Assembly (NCBI GenBank): GCA_041662765.1
Contig: JBAZRT010000006.1
Coordinates: 1 to 30,646 of the forward strand
Source: JAPLXD01 sp041662765
GTDB lineage: Bacteria > Patescibacteriota > Minisyncoccia > Moranbacterales > UBA11712
Direction of reading: 5' to 3'
DNA length: 30,646 bases
This document shows, piece after piece, positions 13,788-21,482 of the stretch. The translations under genes and the position numbers were made by a program. Position 1 is the stretch's first letter. Each line of letters opens with the position of its first letter. The notes below the pieces were generated by a model, which had not been told where the DNA came from, did no database searches, and saw only the letters and a program-made list of their open reading frames with translations.

Positions 13788-14843
13788 CTAGAAAACCGAC
13801 GGATCGCCTTCAGAGTTGGCAGAAAGGTTTTGTTCGAAGGTCTGCATCCCGGGATCGCGGAATTCGATTTGAGCGTTGTCTGAATTCCATTGGTAGTCTT
13901 TCAAAAATATCGTAGTCGGATATCCCTTGGTTTTTTCCTGCAGCCAGTCGGCAAAGGTGGTTTTCTTCACGAAAATTTGGCGAAGATGCACCAAATCCTC
14001 GTTGTTGTCGGTCTTTTTTTCTTCCAATTTCAGAACATGGAATCCAAGCGGGCTCTCGATCGGTTCGCTGATCTCGCCCACTTTCATTGAAAACGCTTTT
14101 TCCGCGACAGGCTGAATCAGCTGAACTTTCGTTGACCAGCCGAGATCGCCGCCGTTTTCCGCGCTTTGTCCGTCTGAATTTTCTTTTGCCGTTTTTGCGA
14201 AATCCTCTTTTTTGCCAGTCACTTTTTCATAGAGCAACTTTATTTTTGCCTGCTGCACGCTGGTGTCCATTTCATTTGCAAAAACCTCGGCCAATTTTTC
14301 GCTGTACATTGCGGGTTTGACAACTTTTTGTTTGAAATCATTGATGGTCCAGCCATAAAGCCTGGCGAGGTCGCTCATCAGATTGTCCTTGTTTCCGAAT
14401 TGTTGGATATTGCTCTCAAGCTCCGTGTTTACATCGCTGTCAGCAAGAAAGATTCCTCTTTTTTTTGCAAGATCCTCAATAACCTTGTTTTCAATCATTT
14501 TGCTTATAATTTCTTTTTCTTTGACTTGGAGCCTTTTTTCTCCCTGATCGGTTGAAAAATCAACCCGCATGCCGATTTTTTCGAAGTCCTGAGATTCATA
14601 GAATTTCTTGATGGAAGCTACATTGGCTTTGATCTCATTGACGCTGATGGATCCCGCTCCGCGGACATAAACGGCCGGAAATGGAATGATCTTGGTCGTG
14701 CCGACAAAGAAGCGGTTGTTCCAATTGAATTTATAGACACCAAGAACCAAAAACAGCAAAAACACAAAAATCACGCCAGAAACAATTCCGACAATTATCC
14801 AAATTTTCGCTTTTTTTGCTTTTTCTTTTCTAGATTTAGTCAT
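13788..14843 (-). CDS. membrane-anchored PpiC/SurA-type peptidyl-prolyl isomerase (foldase)
   Basis: A 351-residue protein with a basic N-terminus, one membrane helix (about 13-36), a SurA-N-like helical chaperone region (about 70-205) and a parvulin domain (about 210-295). The parvulin domain is recognised by S-A-E-N-G-G-D-L-G-W, the A-F-S-M-K-V-G-E-I-S-E-P-I pattern and the G-F-H-V-L-K-L-E end. It should fold exported proteins at the outer face of the membrane, like PrsA. About 55 extra residues follow the parvulin domain, without a recognised motif. It starts 23 bases after the FtsB-like gene but has its own promoter (14856-14883). It ends at the terminator shared with the tRNAs. Confidence 0.88.
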   Translation of the reverse strand: MTKSRKEKAKKAKIWIIVGIVSGVIFVFLLFLVLGVYKFNWNNRFFVGTTKIIPFPAVYVRGAGSISVNEIKANVASIKKFYESQDFEKIGMRVDFSTDQGEKRLQVKEKEIISKMIENKVIEDLAKKRGIFLADSDVNTELESNIQQFGNKDNLMSDLARLYGWTINDFKQKVVKPAMYSEKLAEVFANEMDTSVQQAKIKLLYEKVTGKKEDFAKTAKENSDGQSAENGGDLGWSTKVQLIQPVAEKAFSMKVGEISEPIESPLGFHVLKLEEKKTDNNEDLVHLRQIFVKKTTFADWLQEKTKGYPTTIFLKDYQWNSDNAQIEFRDPGMQTFEQNLSANSEGDPSVF

Positions 14844-14855
14844 AGATTTGACCTA

Positions 14856-14883
14856 ATTATAAAAAATCAGTTTTTTGTTGCAA
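14856..14883 (-). promoter_or_regulatory. promoter for the PpiC/SurA gene, short-leader geometry
   Basis: TTGCAA (14878-14883), 16 bases, TATAAT (14856-14861), then 12 bases to ATG 14843, so the predicted leader is about 5 bases. An AGGT stretch 7 bases before ATG could act as a Shine-Dalgarno if transcription starts further upstream. Confidence 0.7.
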
Positions 14884-15289
14884 AGAAGGATCTCCACCAT
14901 TTTTGCCAGTTCGGAGTTGTGTCTTCAGGCGCAGCAACGGTATTCTCGCTTTTTTCCGGCTGATTGTTTGCCTCCTGAAGGGGATCTTTTCGAAGAACGA
15001 TCATTTTTTCGTCGTCTTTTTGAAGATTCAGTTTTTCGCGGGCTTCCTTTTCTTGAAAATCCGTCGAAGAAAGATATCCGATCAGATTTTTCATATTGCT
15101 GTTTTCTTGGTCCATCTGACTTATTTGGGTTTGAAGTCCGTCAATTTCTTTCTGAATCTGCCTTTTCCGATAGGCCTCTTTTCCAAGTGATATTCCAACC
15201 AAAACGAGAACGGCCAAACCGGCGAGAAAAAATATTCCCGAAAAAATCCTGGCGGACAAATTCATTTTTTCGCGGTTTTTTCTTTTCAC
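14867..15289 (-). CDS. FtsB/DivIC-like septum formation initiator
   Basis: A 140-residue single-pass membrane protein: short basic cytoplasmic tail, membrane helix (about 12-33), then an extracellular coiled coil (R-Q-I-Q-K-E-I-D-G-L-Q-T-Q-I and the following heptads) and the F-Q-E-K-E-A-R-E-K-L-N-L-Q-K segment diagnostic for the FtsB/DivIC family (D-x-x-x-x-E-x-A-R-E-x-L). It should act in the divisome with FtsL and FtsQ. The C-terminal ~40 residues are polar and unconserved. The start is taken as GTG 15289, which overlaps the stop of the micro-gene (GTGA); ATG 15265 is the alternative. Confidence 0.85.
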   Translation of the reverse strand: MKRKNREKMNLSARIFSGIFFLAGLAVLVLVGISLGKEAYRKRQIQKEIDGLQTQISQMDQENSNMKNLIGYLSSTDFQEKEAREKLNLQKDDEKMIVLRKDPLQEANNQPEKSENTVAAPEDTTPNWQKWWRSFFATKN

Positions 15290-15390
15290 CTTATTAGGGG
15301 AGCAATTGTAAAAGCGACCATCGACAAAACAGCGAGGAGGGTGATCACTACCCAAATTATCTTTATTTTTTTCCTGTGTCTGGATTTCAT
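15286..15390 (-). CDS. 34-residue single-pass membrane micro-protein
   Basis: A short frame that is easy to miss: ATG 15390, strongly basic start (M-K-S-R-H-R-K-K-I-K), one hydrophobic helix (about residues 11-31), end P-L-I-R, stop TGA at 15286-15288. The positive N-terminus predicts an inside-N orientation. Evidence that it is a gene: a perfect extended -10 (TGG-TATAAT, 15400-15408) ends 9 bases before ATG, the frame is a clean basic-plus-helix design, and its TGA overlaps the GTG start of the FtsB-like gene. It begins 18 bases after the lepA stop. I do not recognise a family. Given the coupling, a divisome or membrane-regulatory role is a guess. Confidence 0.6.
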   Translation of the reverse strand: MKSRHRKKIKIIWVVITLLAVLSMVAFTIAPLIR

Positions 15391-15399
15391 TGCGTCTTT

Positions 15400-15408
15400 A
15401 TTATACCA
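15400..15408 (-). promoter_or_regulatory. extended -10 promoter for the micro-gene and FtsB-like gene
   Basis: TGG-TATAAT on the minus strand immediately follows the lepA stop (15409-15411). ATG 15390 begins 9 bases after the box, giving a leader of about 0-3 bases. No good -35 is seen. Confidence 0.7.
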
Positions 15409-17196
15409 CTATTTTCTCAAAACCGCCAAAAAGGCGCTGCTCGGGATTTCAACCCGTCCGAGATTGGTCATTTTTTTCTTTCCTTTTTTCTGTTTTTCAA
15501 GCAATTTTCGCTTGCGGGTGATGTCCCCGCCGTATAGCTTGGCGGTCACATCTTTTCGGAAGGCTTTGACCGATTCGCGGGCCAGGATCTTTCCGCCAAC
15601 GGCCGCTTGAAGGGCGATCACGAAGTTTTGGCGCGGAATGACATCCTTCAGTTTTTCAACAGTGGCTTTGCCATCCGAAAAAACTTTTTCCTCCGGGACA
15701 ATTCTTGAAAAAGCGTCAATCCTGTCTCCGGCGACCAGAATATCGAGCTTCACGAGCTTGTTGGGCCGGTACCCGATGAGCTCATAGTTCATCGAAGCGT
15801 ATCCGCTCGAAGCGCTTTTCAGCTGGTCGTGCAAATTGATGATGACGTCCGTGAGAGGAGATTCAAAAGTGAGGATCAATCTTTCCGCGTCTATATATTC
15901 CGTGTTTTTGTATTCCGCGCGGGTACTCCGCATGAGATCCATGATCGAACCGAGATATTTTGAAGGAGAAATAATATCCAGTTTCACATAAGGCTCTTCA
16001 ATGGACTCAATGATCGAAGGGTCGGGCATTTCCAAAGGAGAATAAATTTTAATTTTTTCTTTTTTGCTTTTTACTTTTACTTCATATACCACGCTTGGAG
16101 TGGTGATCACCGGATCTATTTCAAATTCCCGGATGAGTCTTTCCTGGACAATTTCCATGTGAAGGAGTCCCAAAAATCCGCAGCGAAATCCCCGTCCCAG
16201 CGCCAGATTGGCCTCCGGCTCAAACGCGAACGCAGCATCATTGAGCTTCAGCTTTCCCAGCGCGTCGCGCATAAAGTTGTAATCATCTCCTTCTTTCGGA
16301 TAGAAGCTGGCATAGACAACCGGCCTTATTTCTTTGTATCCGGGAAGCGCTTGCATTTCGCCCGGGTTTTTTTCCAAAACGATCGTATCGCCGACGCGGC
16401 AGTCTTCGACGGTTTTGAATCCGGTCGCGATGTATCCAATATCTCCCGCGGACAATCCTCCCGTTTTTTCCAAATTTGGCTTGAAATGGCCAACCTCGAT
16501 CACGGAACTTTCCTGCTTGGTTGCCATAGTGAGAATTTTTTCCTCGGCTTTGATGCGCCCGTCGACAATCCGAACATAGGCGAGAACTCCCCTATATGTG
16601 TCATATTTTGAATCAAAAATGAGAGCGCGAAGGGATTCTTCCTGCTTTCCTTTCGGATGCGGAATTTTTTCAACAATTTTTTCGAGAATATTCTCAACGC
16701 CCTCCCCTGTTTTCCCGCTGGCTTCAAGAATATCTTCTTCTTTGCAGCCGAGAAGATGGTCGATCTCTTTTTTTGATTTTTCCACTTCGGCGTTCGGAAG
16801 GTCGATCTTATTGATCACTGGGATTATTTCCAGTCCTTGCTCGATCGCATAATAGAGGTTCGCAACTGTCTGCGCCTGCACGCCTTTGGTCGCGTCCACG
16901 AGGAGCACTGCGCCCTCGACAGCGGCCAGAGATCTTGAAACTTCATACTGAAAGTCAACATGCCCGGGAGTGTCGATGAGGTTCAAAGTATATTCCTTGA
17001 ATTTCATCCGAACTGGCTGAAGCTTGATCGTGATTCCCCTCTCCCGCTCGAGATCCATCGTATCCAGAAGCTGTTCTTTCATTTTCCTGTCCTCGACCGT
17101 ATGCGTGATCTCAAGCATTCGATCGGCCAGGGTTGATTTCCCGTGATCAATGTGGGCGATTATGCAAAAATTTCGGATATTTTTCTGATTATTCAT
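15409..17196 (-). CDS. lepA: elongation factor 4 (LepA) GTPase
   Basis: A ribosome-associated GTPase that back-translocates or helps assemble ribosomes under stress. It has 595 residues, the family norm. GTPase motifs are A-H-I-D-H-G-K-S-T (14-22), R-G-I-T-I-K-L-Q (switch I region), D-T-P-G-H-V-D-F (75-82) and N-K-I-D-L-P. Domains II and III and the LepA-specific C-terminal domain (K-L-Y-G-G-D-I-T-R-K-R-K-L-L-E-K-Q-K) are complete. It has its own promoter (17204-17231) just after the murJ terminator, and the start codon sits only 7 bases after the -10 box. It is first in a unit with the micro-gene, FtsB-like and PpiC genes. Confidence 0.97.
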   Translation of the reverse strand: MNNQKNIRNFCIIAHIDHGKSTLADRMLEITHTVEDRKMKEQLLDTMDLERERGITIKLQPVRMKFKEYTLNLIDTPGHVDFQYEVSRSLAAVEGAVLLVDATKGVQAQTVANLYYAIEQGLEIIPVINKIDLPNAEVEKSKKEIDHLLGCKEEDILEASGKTGEGVENILEKIVEKIPHPKGKQEESLRALIFDSKYDTYRGVLAYVRIVDGRIKAEEKILTMATKQESSVIEVGHFKPNLEKTGGLSAGDIGYIATGFKTVEDCRVGDTIVLEKNPGEMQALPGYKEIRPVVYASFYPKEGDDYNFMRDALGKLKLNDAAFAFEPEANLALGRGFRCGFLGLLHMEIVQERLIREFEIDPVITTPSVVYEVKVKSKKEKIKIYSPLEMPDPSIIESIEEPYVKLDIISPSKYLGSIMDLMRSTRAEYKNTEYIDAERLILTFESPLTDVIINLHDQLKSASSGYASMNYELIGYRPNKLVKLDILVAGDRIDAFSRIVPEEKVFSDGKATVEKLKDVIPRQNFVIALQAAVGGKILARESVKAFRKDVTAKLYGGDITRKRKLLEKQKKGKKKMTNLGRVEIPSSAFLAVLRK

Positions 17197-17203
17197 ATTC
17201 TTT

Positions 17204-17231
17204 AATCTACCTCATTTTGGGCTTTTTGCAA
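17204..17231 (-). promoter_or_regulatory. promoter of lepA, leaderless geometry
   Basis: TTGCAA (17226-17231), 16 bases, TAGATT (17204-17209), then 7 bases to ATG 17196. It has the same -35 and spacing as the PpiC promoter. The GAGG at 17210-17213 would lie upstream of the predicted start, so it would not serve as a Shine-Dalgarno. Confidence 0.6.
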
Positions 17232-17232
17232 A

Positions 17233-17266
17233 CAAAAAAACCTCTCAGATCCAATACTGAAAGGTT
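17233..17266 (-). terminator. intrinsic terminator after murJ
   Basis: On the minus strand AACCTTTCAG pairs with CTGAGAGGTT over 10 bp (one G-U), loop of 8, followed by a run of T (plus-strand A 17233-17240). It ends the 10-kb surface-glycan block. Confidence 0.82.
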
Positions 17267-17274
17267 TGGGCTTT

Positions 17275-18909
17275 TTATATCCCGCTTGCTTCTGTTGGGT
17301 CTTCGGGAAGAGGCGGCCGGAGGCGAAAAATTCGCGAAGAGAATATTTTCTTGAGATAATGGAATTCTTCAAGATCAAAAAGGCGCGTGAAGGTAAAATA
17401 GGTCGCAAGACCAAGGCCTCCCGCAAAAAACATTTGCCAGAATACGCCCAGGAAGGTATCGAGGTTGATATATGGGCTGATCAAATATTTCGTGACTTGA
17501 GCGACGAGACCGGCGGCGAGCGCGGAAATGGAAATTTTGAGAATTACGGAAATTATCTTCTTGTCATCAAGGTTATCCAGTTTGTTCCGGAGAATAAAAA
17601 CCAAAAGGAACATATTCACAATGCTTGAAAGTGAAAGCGCCCAGACAAGACCGAGCACTCCCCAGTAGCGGGAAAGGATCAAAGCGGCCGCCAAATTGAA
17701 AGCCTCGCTGATGATTCCGGTCAAAAACGGAACTTTTGTGTTATGGAGGGCATAAAAAGACCGAGCAAGAAGCGGGATTGTGCTTTGGGCAAAAAGACTT
17801 ACGGCAAAAATTCCCAGCGCCTGAAATGTGAGGATCGTGTCCTGCCAGTCGAAATTTCCCGCACCAAGAACGATGCGGACGATCTGGGCGCGAAGAACAA
17901 GGATCAAAATGCTCGCCGGAATGATGAAGAACAAAATTTGCCGGAAAGTTTTGGAAAAATTTTGGATGAATACGTCCCGCTCGTCCCGCGCGGCGTGGTG
18001 GGAAAGAATCGGGAAAACGGCAAGAGCGAAGGGTATCGCGAAAATGCCAAGAGGAAAGCTCTGAAGATTGTTTGCAAAGTTGAAAATCGCAAGGCTCCCT
18101 GCAGCGAGAGTCGAAGCAATGATCGTGACGACGAGCAAGTTTATTTGCGTGACGGCAAGTCCCATCGTGCGCGGGATCATCAAGGTGATCACTTTTCGCA
18201 GATTTTTATTTTTGAAAGAAAGACGGGGAAAATATTTGAGTCCGACCATTTTCACGTTCGGATATTGAATTGCCATGTGAAAAAACGCGCCAATCACTAC
18301 TCCGCAGGCAAGACCCGCGATCCCAAAAGGCTTTACCAGAAAAAGAGCGCCGAAAATTATGCCAAGGTTATACATGATCGGTGCGAGCGAATATATCAGA
18401 AATCGTTTGAAAGAATTAAGAATACCTCCAAAAATACCGCTGATGCCAAGAAAAATCGGACTCAAAAACATGATTCGGGTGAGCGTCACCACTCCGTGAA
18501 ATTTTTCATTGGAAAACCCGGGAGTGATTATTTTCATCAAGAACGGTGCGAAAATCGCAAAAATCGCCGCCAAAACGATCAAGAACAAAAGGGCAGTCGT
18601 CAAAAAAACATTCACGAGCTCCCAGGCTTCGCTTTTTTCATCTTTTGCGATGAGACCGGTGAAAACAGGGATGAAAGCGGCGCTCAAAGCTCCGAGAATG
18701 AGAAGATTATAGATCAAATCCGGCACGCGAAAAGCGGCATAGTATATGTCGAGCGTGTCCCCCGCTCCGAAATGCGAAGCAAGAATGCGGTCGCGAAAAA
18801 GTCCCAAAACGCGGCTCAAAATACCGGCCATCGCGATCACAAACGCCGCCGAAGCCACGGAGCTCGACGGAGTTGAATTCAAAAATTTTTGCTTGATAGA
18901 TTTTATCAT
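17275..18909 (-). CDS. murJ: lipid II flippase MurJ / MviN-like
   Basis: A 544-residue MOP-superfamily protein with about 14 membrane segments. MurJ features include the N-terminal A-x-x-x-x-x-x-x-x-x-x-G-x-x-R-D-x-x-x-A-x-x-F-G-A-G block (here S-R-V-L-G-L-F-R-D-R-I-L-A-S-H-F-G-A-G) and D-x-x-x-x-A-F-R-V-P-D-L-I-Y-N-L-L. It moves lipid II to the outer membrane face for peptidoglycan synthesis. ATG 18909 directly abuts the TAG stop of the DUF4012 gene, so it belongs to the surface block. Because it sits with glycosyltransferases, an alternative lipid-linked glycan as cargo is possible but less likely given the MurJ signature. Confidence 0.9.
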   Translation of the reverse strand: MIKSIKQKFLNSTPSSSVASAAFVIAMAGILSRVLGLFRDRILASHFGAGDTLDIYYAAFRVPDLIYNLLILGALSAAFIPVFTGLIAKDEKSEAWELVNVFLTTALLFLIVLAAIFAIFAPFLMKIITPGFSNEKFHGVVTLTRIMFLSPIFLGISGIFGGILNSFKRFLIYSLAPIMYNLGIIFGALFLVKPFGIAGLACGVVIGAFFHMAIQYPNVKMVGLKYFPRLSFKNKNLRKVITLMIPRTMGLAVTQINLLVVTIIASTLAAGSLAIFNFANNLQSFPLGIFAIPFALAVFPILSHHAARDERDVFIQNFSKTFRQILFFIIPASILILVLRAQIVRIVLGAGNFDWQDTILTFQALGIFAVSLFAQSTIPLLARSFYALHNTKVPFLTGIISEAFNLAAALILSRYWGVLGLVWALSLSSIVNMFLLVFILRNKLDNLDDKKIISVILKISISALAAGLVAQVTKYLISPYINLDTFLGVFWQMFFAGGLGLATYFTFTRLFDLEEFHYLKKIFSSRIFRLRPPLPEDPTEASGI

Positions 18910-21480
18910 CTATTTTTCCACTGCCAGTCCCACGAATTTATCCGTATCCAAAATTGTTTCCATCTTGAAGTTGTTTCCGTCTTGTTTTGCATCGTCCGGC
19001 CAGCGCCAAATGGTTTTCAAATTGTCCGGCAAGTTTATTTGCGAGACAAGCTTGCTCCCGACGCTTCCGGATTGTTTTTGATAGAGAACTGAAAATGAAT
19101 CGGCGGGATGTTGCAGCGAATCAAAGCTCAAGCGGAACGGCAGCGCGTATTTGTACGTGATCGTCACTGATTCTCCCGGGCTTACATAAACCCAGTTGGC
19201 AAAAACGGTCTTATTGTCTTCGTCATAGATTCTTGTTCCCGATTCCTCGTCTATTCGGGAGGAATCTTCTTCCGCCTGGACTTGAGGATCTTTTTTGAAA
19301 CCGAGCGATTGATAGTCGAGCGCCGGTGGGACAAATTCACGTGTTTGGCCGGAAACCTCAAGAAGCTTTGCGCCACCGGGGACAGCAACGCGCATCCAGT
19401 CTCCGTTCACCTTGTTCCACCAGTCATAATTTTCGTTGCCTCCGTTATGCTTGCGCGTAATGGAAACCGTGTCAACGATACTGCCGTCGCTTTGGATTTC
19501 GCTCTTGTGATCGATCGTTTCGTCTATCACGCCGTCGGTCTTGAAGCCGTTGATATTCGTGTTGATCACCGACAAATAATCTTTGTCAGTGTTCAAAACT
19601 TCTCCTGACCATTTTTGGTCAGAGATCAATTTTTGAATATTGTAGTTTCTCGAATAAAGAAGCAGATGTTTTTCTGAGAGGGCGGTATTGAAAGCTGTGA
19701 GCGTTTTCAGCATTGGGACAAGCCCCTTTTCGCTCATCACCTTGTCCAGAATTTTCGGCGTGAGATCGGCGACGAATTTCTTCGGCTGATTCAGCTCTTT
19801 GTCATAGTTCAGCTCAACTTCGGCTTGAGTTTTTTCAATGAAGTTTTCCGCGTCAACGGTTGTGTCGTATTCGGGCATATCAATCGGTCCGGTAATCGCA
19901 AGAAGGTCTTGAAGCAATTCGGGAGTGATTGCGATCACTCCATCCACGGTCGGTCCCCCTGTTTTTTCATAGAACCAGGAAACTTTTTCGGCCGAAGTTG
20001 GAAAATTCGGGAACCAGTTGGCGTCGTGCATAGTCCAAACGGCACTCATCTTTTGGATTGGCGCGGGCGGGATCACCCGGGCTTTGAGCTGGCCGTCCGG
20101 ATTGTATATATCATCCACGAAAAGTTTTTTCACCCGGCCGTTTCCGATGTCAAGAATTCCATAGCTTCCGATAAAACCGCCCGTTGGGCGCATTTCCTGG
20201 TTGTTCTCAAACAGAAATAGATATTTACGCGGGCCGTTGTATCCAAGAACATCAAGGAAAATTTGGGAATAGTCGAGAAAATTTTTGAGACTTTCATTTA
20301 CAAGGGGCAGTTTACTTTTGAGCTGGACGAATTGCTCTCGCGTTTCAACTGGCAGATCATCAAGGTTGACTTTGTCGAGGTCATCTTGGGCCGCCGAAAG
20401 TTCTTCACTTGATTTTTGGATTCCGTCTCGCAAGTTCAGGAACAGATCCGTGAGCGAAGGCTGATTGATCTGACTCGCGCTGTCCAGAGGATTGCCGATT
20501 GAATTGACTGATTTTGCCGATTCGGCGAGGCTCTTCCCGGCAAGAGAAAAATGTTCTCCGGCACTGAGGACATAGTTGGCGCTTGCGAGCCGCGATATTC
20601 CGGGTACGAAACGCAAAATTTCGCTGAAATTGCCACCGATCTTTTCGACATCGCGGTTGGCATCGGAAAGGATTTGATAGGACTCGGAAAAATCAATTGC
20701 GGCCTTGTCAAATTGGCTGCGCGAAAGATTGTCTTTCGCTTGGGCGAATTGTCCGAGAGCTCTTTCGCCTGTTGCGGTGAGCGTTGTTTTCATATCGAGC
20801 GCCTTTTGGACATACGAAAGAACGGGAATTGAAAAAGAGAACAAAAATAAAATGCAGGCAAATGAGATCGCATAACTGAAATTTGAAACCGAAGAAAAAT
20901 CTTGCGGAAAAACATTGTCCCTAATTTTAAATTTGCTGAAATCAGGGATCAATTTCCTCGAAAATGAATGAAGGGACCTCACTTTTCTCTTCAGTGAAAA
21001 TATATTTTCCCTTCTTTTTGTCCGTGGTTCTTTGAAATCAGGTTCGCCTATTTTTTCGGAAAAATCTTCTATTGCCGGAAAATATTTGACCTCATGTCTG
21101 ATCTCGGGCTGAAAATTTTCAGTTGGCGCCTGGAAATATTGATCAAAAATCCTGGGATTGGGATGAAATTCGGTGAAATTTTGTGGAGTTTCAGCATGAA
21201 AAGTTTCCACGGGGTGAAAAATTTCTGCAGGCTCTTTTTTTCTTGATTCAATTTTCGCTCGAGGGCGTATTTTTGGCTTGACGACGTCAGCAAGACGAAG
21301 GCCTATTTTCCCGGCACGCGCAGGAGTATTTTCTTGAGAAAGATCTTTTTCGTTAAATTTTTTGTCCGGAAGAGTGACCAACCGTTTCAATTTTTTTATT
21401 TTGGCCAAATTCAAAGAACCGTCCGAGTTTACCGGCTTCACATCGAACATCTGGGGCAGAATGTTTTTTCGTTTTGGCAT
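18910..21480 (-). CDS. DUF4012 cell-surface protein with long cytoplasmic N-terminus
   Basis: An 856-residue protein. Residues 1-200 are polar, basic and unstructured-looking, one membrane helix follows at 203-224, and the rest is outside. A helical region (about 225-420) precedes the DUF4012 core, recognised by Y-L-F-L-F-E-N-N-Q-E-M-R-P-T-G-G-F-I-G-S, H-D-A-N-W-F-P-N-F-P-T-S-A and G-P-T-V-D-G-V-I-A-I-T-P. DUF4012 relatives lie near surface-polysaccharide genes; their fold resembles LytR-CpsA-Psr proteins, so attaching glycan to the wall is plausible, though unproven. The start is ATG 21480, 2 bases after the glycosyltransferase stop; a TTG at 21492 would overlap. It is next to murJ with no gap. 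Confidence 0.85.
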   Translation of the reverse strand: MPKRKNILPQMFDVKPVNSDGSLNLAKIKKLKRLVTLPDKKFNEKDLSQENTPARAGKIGLRLADVVKPKIRPRAKIESRKKEPAEIFHPVETFHAETPQNFTEFHPNPRIFDQYFQAPTENFQPEIRHEVKYFPAIEDFSEKIGEPDFKEPRTKRRENIFSLKRKVRSLHSFSRKLIPDFSKFKIRDNVFPQDFSSVSNFSYAISFACILFLFSFSIPVLSYVQKALDMKTTLTATGERALGQFAQAKDNLSRSQFDKAAIDFSESYQILSDANRDVEKIGGNFSEILRFVPGISRLASANYVLSAGEHFSLAGKSLAESAKSVNSIGNPLDSASQINQPSLTDLFLNLRDGIQKSSEELSAAQDDLDKVNLDDLPVETREQFVQLKSKLPLVNESLKNFLDYSQIFLDVLGYNGPRKYLFLFENNQEMRPTGGFIGSYGILDIGNGRVKKLFVDDIYNPDGQLKARVIPPAPIQKMSAVWTMHDANWFPNFPTSAEKVSWFYEKTGGPTVDGVIAITPELLQDLLAITGPIDMPEYDTTVDAENFIEKTQAEVELNYDKELNQPKKFVADLTPKILDKVMSEKGLVPMLKTLTAFNTALSEKHLLLYSRNYNIQKLISDQKWSGEVLNTDKDYLSVINTNINGFKTDGVIDETIDHKSEIQSDGSIVDTVSITRKHNGGNENYDWWNKVNGDWMRVAVPGGAKLLEVSGQTREFVPPALDYQSLGFKKDPQVQAEEDSSRIDEESGTRIYDEDNKTVFANWVYVSPGESVTITYKYALPFRLSFDSLQHPADSFSVLYQKQSGSVGSKLVSQINLPDNLKTIWRWPDDAKQDGNNFKMETILDTDKFVGLAVEK

Positions 21481-21482
21481 TT

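Noticed and set aside
17743..18876. 377-codon open frame on the + strand opposite murJ
   Set aside because: Composition is almost all charged residues without hydrophobic core or motifs, as expected from the complement of a membrane-protein gene; murJ on the other strand is a clear family member.
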